Part shown: in pieces, positions 7,660-13,384 of the stretch | Numbering within the stretch: the first letter of the stretch is position 1 | How the letters are laid out: each line of letters begins with the position of its first letter | Assembly (NCBI GenBank): GCA_963782965.1 | Contig: CAWALV010000003.1 | Location: 1 to 13,384, forward strand | Source of the DNA: CAWALV01 sp963782965 | GTDB lineage: Bacteria > Actinomycetota > Actinomycetes > Acidothermales > Acidothermaceae | Reading direction: 5' to 3' | Length of the DNA: 13,384 nucleotides | Notes under the pieces: model-generated | Told to the model about the DNA's origin: nothing | Databases searched by the model: none | Seen by the model: only the letters and a program-made list of their open reading frames with translations | Program-made: the position numbers and the translations under genes

Positions 7660-7849
7660 CGCCAGCTGCCGCCGCCTTGCGGTACGCGGCCCCGGCTAGA
7701 CCTCTCCTTGCGCGGCGTTCCAATCGTCATCGAGACCAGTGTCGGAAGAGGCGGCAGTTCGTACTCGTAGCAGATAGTGTGCCGTCGTCGGGGTTCCGAT
7801 GAGCGGGGCTGCTTCGCAGCGCGATAGGCGATGAAGGGCGTTAGGTTCG
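7660..7849 (+). other. Gene-free stretch with a copy of the CWB2 gene 3 promoter and leader
   Basis: No gene is seen here. From 7775 to about 7830 the sequence resembles the stretch from 5250 to about 5308, which covers the -10 box, leader and first codons of CWB2 gene 3: the first 17 bases match at 15 positions, and further on CAGCGCG and TAGGCGA reappear in the same order with small gaps. The remaining part, 7660-7774, shows nothing I can name. Confidence 0.55.
7775..7780 (+). promoter_or_regulatory. Candidate -10 box before the small membrane-protein ORF
   Basis: TAGTGT, followed by GCCGTCGTCGG, is the counterpart of the TAGAGT box of CWB2 gene 3. It stands about 70 bases before the ATG at 7850, so the small ORF may be using a promoter inherited from a lost array member. 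Confidence 0.4.
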
Positions 7850-8080
7850 ATGAACCGCCGTCTGATTGTCAGAGAGATTGCGGTCCTTGTCACTCTCGGC
7901 GTGCTGCTGCTGGGCCTAGTGCGCTTCGCTGGGTTGAGCGGCCATTGGGCTGCCACGGCGGCTGCTGGTTTGGTCGCCGGGAGCATAGGCGACGCGGTCC
8001 ACCACCGTCGAAAGCAGCGCTCGAGCCACGCAACGGACATCACCGCTGACGCTGGCTGGAGTCACGGAAAGCTGTCGTGA
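7850..8080 (+). CDS. Small hydrophobic protein of unknown function
   Basis: A 76-residue product that I do not recognise. After a basic start (MNRRLIVRE) it has a hydrophobic segment at about 9-26 (IAVLVTLGVLLLGLVRF) and a second, weaker Ala/Gly-rich one at about 33-50, then a basic patch (HHRRKQR) and a polar tail. It could be a one- or two-helix inner-membrane protein. A possible but distant ribosome site (AAGGG at 7833-7837) precedes the ATG. It lies downstream of the copied CWB2-type promoter and shares no visible protein sequence with the CWB2 proteins. An overlapping frame that starts at 7831 is less protein-like. Coding status is moderately likely, judged on the hydrophobic pattern alone. 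Confidence 0.5.
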   Translation: MNRRLIVREIAVLVTLGVLLLGLVRFAGLSGHWAATAAAGLVAGSIGDAVHHRRKQRSSHATDITADAGWSHGKLS

Positions 8081-8160
8081 CATCCCAGTAGCGGGGCGTG
8101 GCTTGCCGCGCTCGCCGAGCCGTACGGCGTCAGCAATTCGCCAGGCCCGGCTCGTCGCCT

Positions 8161-8215
8161 TCGTGATCGTGAAGGAATTTCACTCATAGGTGACAAAAAT
8201 CCTTCACGATCATGA
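8161..8215. repeat. Long imperfect palindrome with an AT-rich loop
   Basis: The arms 8161-8176 and 8200-8215 are inverted copies, 16 bp with one mismatch and 13 bp perfect at the inner end (8164-8176 with 8200-8212). The 23-base loop contains TCAC/GTGA, which could form an inner hairpin. No T-run follows on the + strand. It could be a mobile or dispersed intergenic palindrome, a bidirectional transcription stop, or a protein-binding site. The pairing is certain; the role is not. Confidence 0.75.
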
Positions 8216-8312
8216 GGTGCGGCGAGGCCGGCGCCGACGGGGCGGCGGGTGAGCGCGCCGCCGGCAGCGCCGGTATCGCCGCACGGTCCCCGCCCACATG
8301 CCGCCTGAGCAG

Positions 8313-8318
8313 TAGACT
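8313..8318 (+). promoter_or_regulatory. Candidate -10 box for the GT2 gene
   Basis: TAGACT fits TAnnnT well and would give a leader of roughly 65 bases before the GTG at 8391. No clear -35 was seen. Confidence 0.4.
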
Positions 8319-8390
8319 CGGCGCGGTTTTTGCCTGCCTTTGCACGAGGCGGGAACGCTCGCTCACCACGTCGACCCTCGGAGGGCCACT

Positions 8391-9401
8391 GTGGCTGCTC
8401 AGCCGCTGCGCGTCGCCCCGGGGCAGCGCACGCTCGAGCAGCCGGCAACTCACCCGGCGCCCGCCGTCCCCACGGCCGTGCCGGACGACGAGCGCCACGC
8501 CACCGATGCGCCGGCGCCTCCGTACGTCACAGTCGTGCTGCCTTGCTACAACGAGCAAGATCACGTGCTCGCGGAGATCGAGCGCATCAGCAAGGCCATG
8601 GATGCCAGCGGCTACACCTACGAGCTGATGGCGATCGACGACAAGTCGACCGACCAGACGCTCGCCCGGCTGCGCGAGGCGCAAGCCGGCTACCCCAGCC
8701 TGCGTGTCGTCGCGTTCCGGCGCAACGGCGGTTCGGGCACCGCGCGCCGCATCGGCACCCACGACGCGCGCGGCAGCATCGTGGTCTGGACCGACGCCGA
8801 CATGACCTACCCGAACGAGCGCATCCCCGAACTCGTTCGCTACCTCGACGACAACCCGGACGTCGACCAGGTGGTCGGCGCCCGCACCAGCGAGCAGGGC
8901 CGGCACAAGTGGCTGCGCGTGCCCGCGAAATGGGTGATCCGCAAGTTCGCGGAATGGTTGGCGGGCACCCGGATTCCCGACCTCAACTCGGGGCTGCGTG
9001 CGTTCCGGCGTGAGGTTTCGCTGCCCTACCTGCGGCTGCTCCCGCCGGGCTTCTCCTGCGTCACGACTCTCACGCTGAGCTTCCTGTCGAACCAGCACAC
9101 CATCGACTACTTACCTATTACCTATGCGCAGCGTGCCGGCCGCTCGAAGTTCCACCCGTTGAAGGACGCCTACCGCTACATCCTGCAAGTCATGCGGATG
9201 ATCGTGTACTTCAACCCGCTGAAAGTCCTTATGCCGCCAGCTTTGTGGCTCATCGTGATCGGCGTCGTGAAAGGCATCGTCGACGTCGTCCGTTATCACT
9301 TCCACTTGACGACGAACACGATGCTGCTGTTCGTCACGGGCCTGATCATCGGTGCGGTCGCGTTGCTCGCCGACCTGCTGGTCCGCTCGCGGGGGGAGTG
9401 A
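8391..9401 (+). CDS. Membrane-anchored GT2 glycosyltransferase (polyprenyl-phosphate sugar synthase-like)
   Basis: A GT-A fold enzyme of family 2; relatives in this branch commonly load a sugar onto polyprenyl phosphate at the inner face of the membrane. The exact sugar and acceptor are not readable. The GTG at 8391 is chosen because GGAGGG (8380-8385) stands five bases before it, although the frame is open back to 8340. After a Pro/Ala-rich stretch of about 44 residues, the catalytic domain shows VVLPCYNEQD (48-57), the IDD pair (D83-D84), the metal-binding DAD motif (135-137, in WTDADMTYP), a VVGAR segment and LNSGLRAFRR. Two transmembrane helices close the protein (near 278-300 and 308-330). 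Length 336. The next gene, 61 bases on, encodes a flippase-like membrane protein, a common partner. The disordered N-terminal extension is longer than usual for the family. Confidence 0.87.
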   Translation: MAAQPLRVAPGQRTLEQPATHPAPAVPTAVPDDERHATDAPAPPYVTVVLPCYNEQDHVLAEIERISKAMDASGYTYELMAIDDKSTDQTLARLREAQAGYPSLRVVAFRRNGGSGTARRIGTHDARGSIVVWTDADMTYPNERIPELVRYLDDNPDVDQVVGARTSEQGRHKWLRVPAKWVIRKFAEWLAGTRIPDLNSGLRAFRREVSLPYLRLLPPGFSCVTTLTLSFLSNQHTIDYLPITYAQRAGRSKFHPLKDAYRYILQVMRMIVYFNPLKVLMPPALWLIVIGVVKGIVDVVRYHFHLTTNTMLLFVTGLIIGAVALLADLLVRSRGE

Positions 9402-9462
9402 GCGGGCTCTGGCGGCGTCCGTTCTCTCGCACCTGTTCGCGTTGCCGCGCAGGTTGCGAAGC

Positions 9463-10446
9463 ATGTCAGCGCGCGCGCGGCTCGCCATGCGGCTCGGCGT
9501 CTTCGCCGTCATCATCGTGCTGTTCGCGCTGGCGTTGCGTGGCAGGTGGGGCGCGGTGCGCGACAGCCTCGCCGACCTGTCGTGGCTCAGCCTGCTGGCC
9601 GCGACCCTGCTCGGCTTCGGCAACATCGTCACCGCGATGCTGTCGTGGCGCACGTTGCTGCGCGACCTCGAATCGCCGCTCAGCGTTCGGGCGGCCGCAC
9701 GTATCTACTATCTCGGTCAGCTCGGCAAATACCTGCCCGGCTCGGTGTGGACCGTCGTCGCCCAGGCCGAGCTCGGCCGCGACTACAAGGTGCCGCCACG
9801 ACGCACAGTCGCCTCCAGCGTCGTCTCGCTCGGAGTCTCTCTCGCGCTCGGCCTCATCCTGGCCGCGTTCACGCTGCCGTACGCCTCACCGGGTGCCCTG
9901 GTGCACTACTGGTGGCTGCTGCTCTTCCTGCCGCTGGTCGTCGTCGTGCTACGGCCGCGCAACGTCGACCGGGTCACGCATTTCTTGCTCCGGGTGCTGC
10001 GGCGGGAGCCACCCGACCACGAGTTCACCTGGCGCGGCGTCACCCGTTGCGCCGGCTGGCAGCTCACCGGCTGGGCCGTGATCGGCATGCAGACCTATGT
10101 CGTCAGCCTCGCGCTCGGCGCGCCGGCCGGTCGCACCCTCCCGCTCGCCATCGGCGGGACGGCGCTGGCCTGGTCGGCCGGCTTCGTCGCGGTCCCGGTC
10201 CCCGCCGGGGCCGGCGTACGCGAGGCGGTGCTCGTGGCGTCGCTGAGCCCGGTGCTCAACCCGGGCCCTGCCCTCGTCGTCGCGCTGGTCTCGCGGGCCG
10301 TGGCGACCCTCGGCGACGGTGTCTTCGCCGGCGGCGCCTTCCTCGCCAGCCGCGGTCGGCTGCACCGGTACGGCGGCCTGTCGGCGGAGCTGCGACCGTC
10401 ACCGCCCGACGACCAGGTCGGTGCCGAACACGGTTTGCAACGCTGA
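9463..10446 (+). CDS. LPG-synthase-TM / UPF0104-type multi-pass membrane protein (flippase-like)
   Basis: An integral membrane protein of about 327 residues with some seven or eight hydrophobic helices, the first at about 10-27. It carries the family's YYLGQLGKYLPGSVW segment (about 82-96) and a VPVPAGAGVREA segment (about 243-255). Such proteins resemble the membrane half of lysyl-phosphatidylglycerol synthase (MprF); when stand-alone next to glycosyltransferases they are usually proposed to move or handle lipid-linked sugars. No aminoacyl-transferase domain is present. The ATG at 9463 is my choice of start; the frame is open further upstream and overlaps the GT2 gene, and the ribosome site (GCAGG at 9449-9453) is weak, so an upstream TTG at 9439 or 9454 is possible. 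Probably co-transcribed with the GT2 gene. Confidence 0.82.
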   Translation: MSARARLAMRLGVFAVIIVLFALALRGRWGAVRDSLADLSWLSLLAATLLGFGNIVTAMLSWRTLLRDLESPLSVRAAARIYYLGQLGKYLPGSVWTVVAQAELGRDYKVPPRRTVASSVVSLGVSLALGLILAAFTLPYASPGALVHYWWLLLFLPLVVVVLRPRNVDRVTHFLLRVLRREPPDHEFTWRGVTRCAGWQLTGWAVIGMQTYVVSLALGAPAGRTLPLAIGGTALAWSAGFVAVPVPAGAGVREAVLVASLSPVLNPGPALVVALVSRAVATLGDGVFAGGAFLASRGRLHRYGGLSAELRPSPPDDQVGAEHGLQR

Positions 10447-10508
10447 TCGCGCGGCATGTAAGCGGCAGCCGCGCGGCACACGACCAGCAGCCGCGCGGCA
10501 CGTCGGCG
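10443..10508 (+). repeat. 22-bp phased repeat, three copies, in the gap before the PIG-L gene
   Basis: The string CGCGCGGCA recurs at 10448, 10470 and 10492, exactly 22 bases apart. The second and third units share a perfect 15-bp core (10465-10479 and 10487-10501); the first shares only the nine-base centre. The spacing is about two helical turns, so a regulator could contact all copies on one face, but in GC-rich DNA it may equally be slippage. Confidence 0.6.
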
Positions 10509-10525
10509 GCCCGCGGCCCGCAGGC

Positions 10526-10531
10526 TAGCCT
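10526..10531 (+). promoter_or_regulatory. -10 box of the PIG-L/GNAT/dehydrogenase operon, leaderless type
   Basis: TAGCCT is followed after six bases by the GTG at 10538, so the transcript would begin at or next to the start codon. No ribosome site is visible before that GTG, which agrees with leaderless translation. The three phased repeats lie just upstream. Confidence 0.5.
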
Positions 10532-10537
10532 GACCCG

Positions 10538-11314
10538 GTGCGTATCCCGAAGGCGTTCCGGCGGCTCGTCGCCCGGGTGAAGCCGATGATCCCCGCAGCG
10601 GCGTGGCCGCTTCTCAACACGGTGGCCAGCATTCCGGGTGAGCGCCCGCTCGTCGCCGACCCGGCGTCGTCGCCGACGCTCGCTCTCTTCGCCCACCCCG
10701 ACGACGAGACCGGCTGTGCCGGCACGCTCGCAAAGATCGGGCGGCAGGTCACTCCCGTCTACGCGACCCGCGGCGACGGCACGCGCGGCTCGTCGCTGAG
10801 CCCCGAAGAGACCGGACGCCGCCGGGCCGACGAAGCCGCCCAGGCGTGCGCCGCTCTCGGGCTGGCCGCACCGCAGTTCCTCTCCTACGCCGACGGCACC
10901 CTGCCGGCGCACGGCGAGGAGCTGAGCCGTGAGGTCGAGAAGCTCGTCGCCGCGCACTCCCCAGCGCAGCTGTTCGTGCCGTGGTTCCTCGACGGCCACG
11001 CCGACCACCAAGCGGTGAGCCGGGCGGTCGCCGAGGCCGATCTACCGGCCGACCTCGAGGTGTGGGCCTTCGAATGGTGGACCGCCCTGCCGCCCAACCG
11101 CATCGTCGACGTCTCCGCCACCTGGTCGCGCAAGGAGGCCGCGCTGGCGTGCCACGTCACCGCGGCCCTCGCCTTCGACCTGACCGCGGGGCTCGGGATC
11201 TCGCGCTGGCGCTCCCTCCAAGGCCTGCACGGGCACGGCCATGCCGAAGCGTTCCTGGTGCTGCCGCACGCGCGGTACCGCGAGCTGGTCGCGCAGGTTG
11301 GTGCGGCGAGATGA
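10538..11314 (+). CDS. PIG-L family N-deacetylase
   Basis: A zinc-dependent hydrolase of 258 residues that would remove an N-acetyl (or similar acyl) group from an amino sugar; known relatives act on GlcNAc-inositol (MshB), mycothiol conjugates, GlcNAc-PI or antibiotic sugars. The zinc motif AHPDDE is at residues 52-57 and the second ligand motif HADH at 154-157 (in FLDGHADHQAV); both are intact. A YATRGDGTRG segment (75-84) follows the usual pattern. There is no signal peptide or membrane helix, so it is likely cytoplasmic. The GTG start is supported by the -10 box six bases upstream. Its stop overlaps the start of the acyltransferase gene by four bases (ATGA), which suggests one enzyme unmasks an amine that the other may use. 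The substrate is not identified, and nothing specifically marks it as MshB. Confidence 0.88.
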   Translation: MRIPKAFRRLVARVKPMIPAAAWPLLNTVASIPGERPLVADPASSPTLALFAHPDDETGCAGTLAKIGRQVTPVYATRGDGTRGSSLSPEETGRRRADEAAQACAALGLAAPQFLSYADGTLPAHGEELSREVEKLVAAHSPAQLFVPWFLDGHADHQAVSRAVAEADLPADLEVWAFEWWTALPPNRIVDVSATWSRKEAALACHVTAALAFDLTAGLGISRWRSLQGLHGHGHAEAFLVLPHARYRELVAQVGAAR

Positions 11315-12342
11315 CCGACGCCGTGTTGCGCGACGGGTCGCAAGCCGACGTCCCGGGCATCTGCGCGCTGCTGGCCCGCACGTTTCCCGACAACGCCAAG
11401 GCTGCGGAGCCGATCCTGCGCTGGCAGTACTTCGGGAGCCCGTACGGTGACCCGGTCATCAAGGTGCTCGATGCCGACGGCGAGATCGTCGGGCACTACA
11501 CGAGCATCCGGTATCCCGCCAAGGTCGACGGCGAGCTGACCCAGGTCGGTCTTGGCATCGACGCGGCCATCGACCGTTCGCACCAGGCGCGCGGCAACTT
11601 CGGGCCGCTCGCGTCAGCGCTGTACCAGGCCACCGGTGAGGCCGGCATGCCGCTCACGGTCTGCTACCCCAATCGCAACTCGGTCAAGGGCATCGCCCGG
11701 GTCGGTTGGCAGGAGATCGGCCGGCTGCGCACGCACCTGCTCCCGCTCGACTCCGCGTGGTACGCCCAGCGCCTGAAGATGCCGCGCCCGGTCGTCGCGG
11801 CCGGCCGCTTGGCGCTCTCCGCCCGCCTGCCCGCCTTCGGGTATGTCGTCAGCGAGTCGCACGTGCCCGACGCCGAGGTGGACGCCGTCTGGCGGGCGCT
11901 CGAGCCCGCGGTGCGCAACGGCGTCGTCCGAGACTTTGCGTGGTTTGAGTGGCGGTACGCGCGGCGTCCCGGGCCGGCCGTCTACCGGTACTTCGCGGCG
12001 CGCCACCGAGGCCGGTTGTGCGGGGTCGCCGTCACCACGACCCGCCCGCAGCAGGGCGCCGACTTCGTCTACCTCCTGGAGTTGCTCGCCACCTCGCCCG
12101 CCGCCGCCCGGGCGCTCGTCGGCGCGGTCGCCGACGATCCCCGGGGGGCCGCCGGCATCGTGCTCGCCACCCTGCCGGCAACCTCGACCTCCGACCTCGC
12201 CCGCCGCGGCGGGTTGCGGATGGTGCCCGACCGGTTCGAGGAGAAGCCGTTGCACTTCGGCGTCGTCGACAACACCAAGACCCGCGGCGACCAGCGTGGC
12301 GAGCGGTGGACCCTCGGCTGGGGAGACCTCGACCATGTCTAG
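11311..12342 (+). CDS. GNAT-type N-acyltransferase
   Basis: A 343-residue protein whose N-terminal part follows the GNAT plan: a short first strand (AVLRDGSQADVPGICALLARTF, residues 4-25 in outline), a WQYFGSPYGDPV segment (38-49), a strand with GEIVGHYTSI (57-66), an acyl-CoA loop-like RSHQARGNFG (89-98) and a CYPNRNSVKGIARVGW segment (118-133). Similar two-lobed proteins with the PNRNS/GWQ pattern occur in surface-glycan gene clusters. The second half (about 200-343) is more divergent and may be a second, degenerate GNAT lobe. The start overlaps the deacetylase stop (ATGA), and its end overlaps the dehydrogenase start by eight bases. Acyl donor and acceptor are unknown; replacing an acyl group on the amine freed by the deacetylase is a reasonable guess. 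Confidence 0.75.
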   Translation: MTDAVLRDGSQADVPGICALLARTFPDNAKAAEPILRWQYFGSPYGDPVIKVLDADGEIVGHYTSIRYPAKVDGELTQVGLGIDAAIDRSHQARGNFGPLASALYQATGEAGMPLTVCYPNRNSVKGIARVGWQEIGRLRTHLLPLDSAWYAQRLKMPRPVVAAGRLALSARLPAFGYVVSESHVPDAEVDAVWRALEPAVRNGVVRDFAWFEWRYARRPGPAVYRYFAARHRGRLCGVAVTTTRPQQGADFVYLLELLATSPAAARALVGAVADDPRGAAGIVLATLPATSTSDLARRGGLRMVPDRFEEKPLHFGVVDNTKTRGDQRGERWTLGWGDLDHV

Positions 12343-13245
12343 CGAGCCCGGTGCCCACGCCGGGGCGCCGCCCGGTGCCGGCGCCGTCAAGCGGGTCGGC
12401 GTCGTCGGCTGCGGCGTGATGGGCTCGGCCATCGCCGAGCTGTGCGCGCGGCGCGGGGTCGAGGTGGTCGTGCGGGTGCTCGACGCCGAGAGCGCGCGCC
12501 GGGGCGCCGAGCACATCGACGCGCTGCTGCGCCGAAGTGCGCGGCGCGAGAAGTTGGACGACGACGACGTGGCCGCTGCTCGCGGCCGGGTGGCGATCTG
12601 CCTGAGCGCCGACGAACTTCGAGACTGCGACCTGATCATCGAGGCAGTGCCCGAAGAGGAAGACGTCAAGGAGGCCGTTTTTGCCGAGCTGGCAAGGGTT
12701 TTCGACGGCTCCCAGGCGGTGCTCGCCTCCAACACGTCGTCCCTGTCGATCACTCGACTGGCCGCCGCGACGAGCATGCCGGAGCGGGTACTCGGCCTGC
12801 ACTTCTTCAACCCGGTCGCGTCCCTGCCGCTGGTCGAAGTCGTGCACGGCGAACGCACTGACGACGCAGTATGTCGTTCGCCGAGGTATTCGTCGCCGAC
12901 GTGCTCGGCAAGAAGCCGGTGCGGGTGCCCGACCGCGCGGGTTTCATCGTGAACGCGCTGCTGATCCCCTACATCTGTGCCGCGATCAGGCTGGTCGAGG
13001 AGGGCCTGCGGCCGGCAGACATCGACAAGGCGATGACCCTCGGTTGCGGCCACCCGATGGGTCCGCTGCGCCTCGCCGATCTGATCGGCCTGGACACGGT
13101 GCCGGCGATCGCCTCGGCGTTGCACGCGGCGTCCGGCAGTCCGCATGATGCCCCACCTGCGTTGCTGAGGCAGATGGTCGACGCCGGCCGGCTGGGCGAC
13201 AAGGCGGCGGGGGCCGGCGGCGGGGGTGGCTTCTACGGCCGGTGA
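12335..13245 (+). CDS. 3-hydroxyacyl-CoA (3-hydroxybutyryl-CoA) dehydrogenase, one-base frameshift
   Basis: Would interconvert 3-hydroxyacyl-CoA and 3-oxoacyl-CoA with NAD(P). The Rossmann GxGxxG is in GVVGCGVMG (G25, G27, G30). Catalytic positions of the family are recognisable: S132 in ASNTSSLS, H156 and N159 in HFFNPV, E168 in LPLVEVV, and the asparagine of RAGFIVNALLIPY after the break. The C-terminal domain shows the HPMGPLRLADLIGLD signature. The frame steps back by one base near 12868-12874: GERTDDAV is followed in the other frame by SFAEVFVADVLGKKPV. Repaired length is about 303 residues, slightly above the usual 280-290 because of an extra N-terminal stretch of about 18. The extreme C-terminus (GAGGGGGFYGR) replaces the usual K-[ST]-G-R-G-FY. 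It overlaps the acyltransferase gene by eight bases. If the break is real, the product ends at 12952 without the C-terminal domain. Confidence 0.85.
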
Positions 13246-13303
13246 CGTCGCTCGCGTTGGGGCAGGGTGGTGCGCGTCACATCGGGCTCACAGCAACCTC
13301 CGG

Positions 13304-13309
13304 TACCGT
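13304..13309 (+). promoter_or_regulatory. Weak candidate -10 box at the window end
   Basis: TACCGT fits TAnnnT and lies 58 bases after the last stop codon, so it could serve a gene starting beyond the window. No -35 and no start codon with a ribosome site were seen. The rest of 13246-13384 shows nothing else I can name except a direct repeat GGCGGCGTAT at 13342 and 13353. Confidence 0.2.
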
Positions 13310-13384
13310 GCTGGGGTCTGCAACGCAGCTGCCGACCTTTTGGCGGCGTATCGGCGGCGTATGCAGCGCCGCTCGCGGGTACTG

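Larger units (their letters stand above)
8081..8390 (+). other. Gene-free stretch upstream of the GT2 gene
   Basis: About 310 bases with no supported gene. It holds the long palindrome at 8161-8215, whose loop is clearly AT-richer than its surroundings, then a GC-rich stretch, a candidate -10 box (8313-8318) and the ribosome site of the GT2 gene (8380-8385). Confidence 0.6.

Noticed and set aside
6849..7660. Transposon or integron insertion carrying vapBC
   Set aside because: No transposase, integrase or inverted terminal repeats were found; the flanking repeats are CWB2 coding sequence.
7831..8049. A 72-codon ORF overlapping the small membrane ORF
   Set aside because: The product is polar and Arg/Gly/Cys-rich without pattern, while the frame starting at 7850 gives clear hydrophobic segments.
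8184..9098. A 304-codon - strand frame opposite the GT2 gene
   Set aside because: The GT2 motifs in the + strand are unmistakable, and the reverse product has no recognisable motif.
11614..13146. A 510-codon - strand frame spanning the acyltransferase and dehydrogenase genes
   Set aside because: It crosses two well-supported + strand genes and has shadow-like composition.
1..13384. tRNA, rRNA or CRISPR array
   Set aside because: I saw no cloverleaf-type sequence, conserved rRNA stretch or regularly spaced repeat array.

Overview
The window is GC-rich chromosomal DNA from an actinobacterium-like organism. GTG and TTG starts are common, -10 boxes have the form TAnnnT, two promoters sit so close to a start codon that the transcripts look leaderless, and the gene families are typical of actinomycetes. 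I cannot name a genus. All genes I accept lie on the + strand.

Layout. (1) 2-889: the 3' part of a GT-B glycosyltransferase (GT4 family), carrying two compensating single-base frame shifts. (2) 1100-6713: a tandem array of three secreted proteins, each with a signal peptide, one or two beta-rich N-terminal domains and three C-terminal cell-wall-binding repeats (CWB2). The first has a one-base frameshift near 2207. A strong intrinsic terminator separates genes one and two. (3) 6849-7531: a VapB-VapC type toxin-antitoxin pair with a leaderless-type promoter. (4) 7532-8390: accessory DNA holding a relic of a CWB2 gene tail, a copy of a CWB2-type promoter/leader in front of a small membrane-protein ORF, and a long imperfect palindrome. 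(5) 8391-10446: a membrane-anchored GT2 glycosyltransferase followed by a multi-pass LPG-synthase-TM/flippase-like protein. (6) 10538-13245: a tightly packed set of a PIG-L deacetylase, a GNAT acyltransferase and a 3-hydroxyacyl-CoA dehydrogenase (one-base frameshift near 12871), linked by 4-bp and 8-bp overlaps.

Taken together the region looks like a cell-envelope locus. Secreted proteins that hold on to wall polymers are flanked by glycosyltransferases, a candidate lipid-linked-sugar membrane protein and a sugar deacetylase/acyltransferase pair. The link between the surface proteins and the glycan genes is inference from position only.

The most interesting signal is in the array. vapBC lies between two copies (63 of 75 bases identical) of the 3' end of the third CWB2 gene, and a second copy of that gene's promoter/leader follows. 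This suggests the array was once longer and that a toxin-antitoxin module and a small membrane gene now occupy the space of lost copies. Four single-base frame breaks in 13 kb, each in an otherwise well-conserved gene, point at least partly to sequencing or assembly error.
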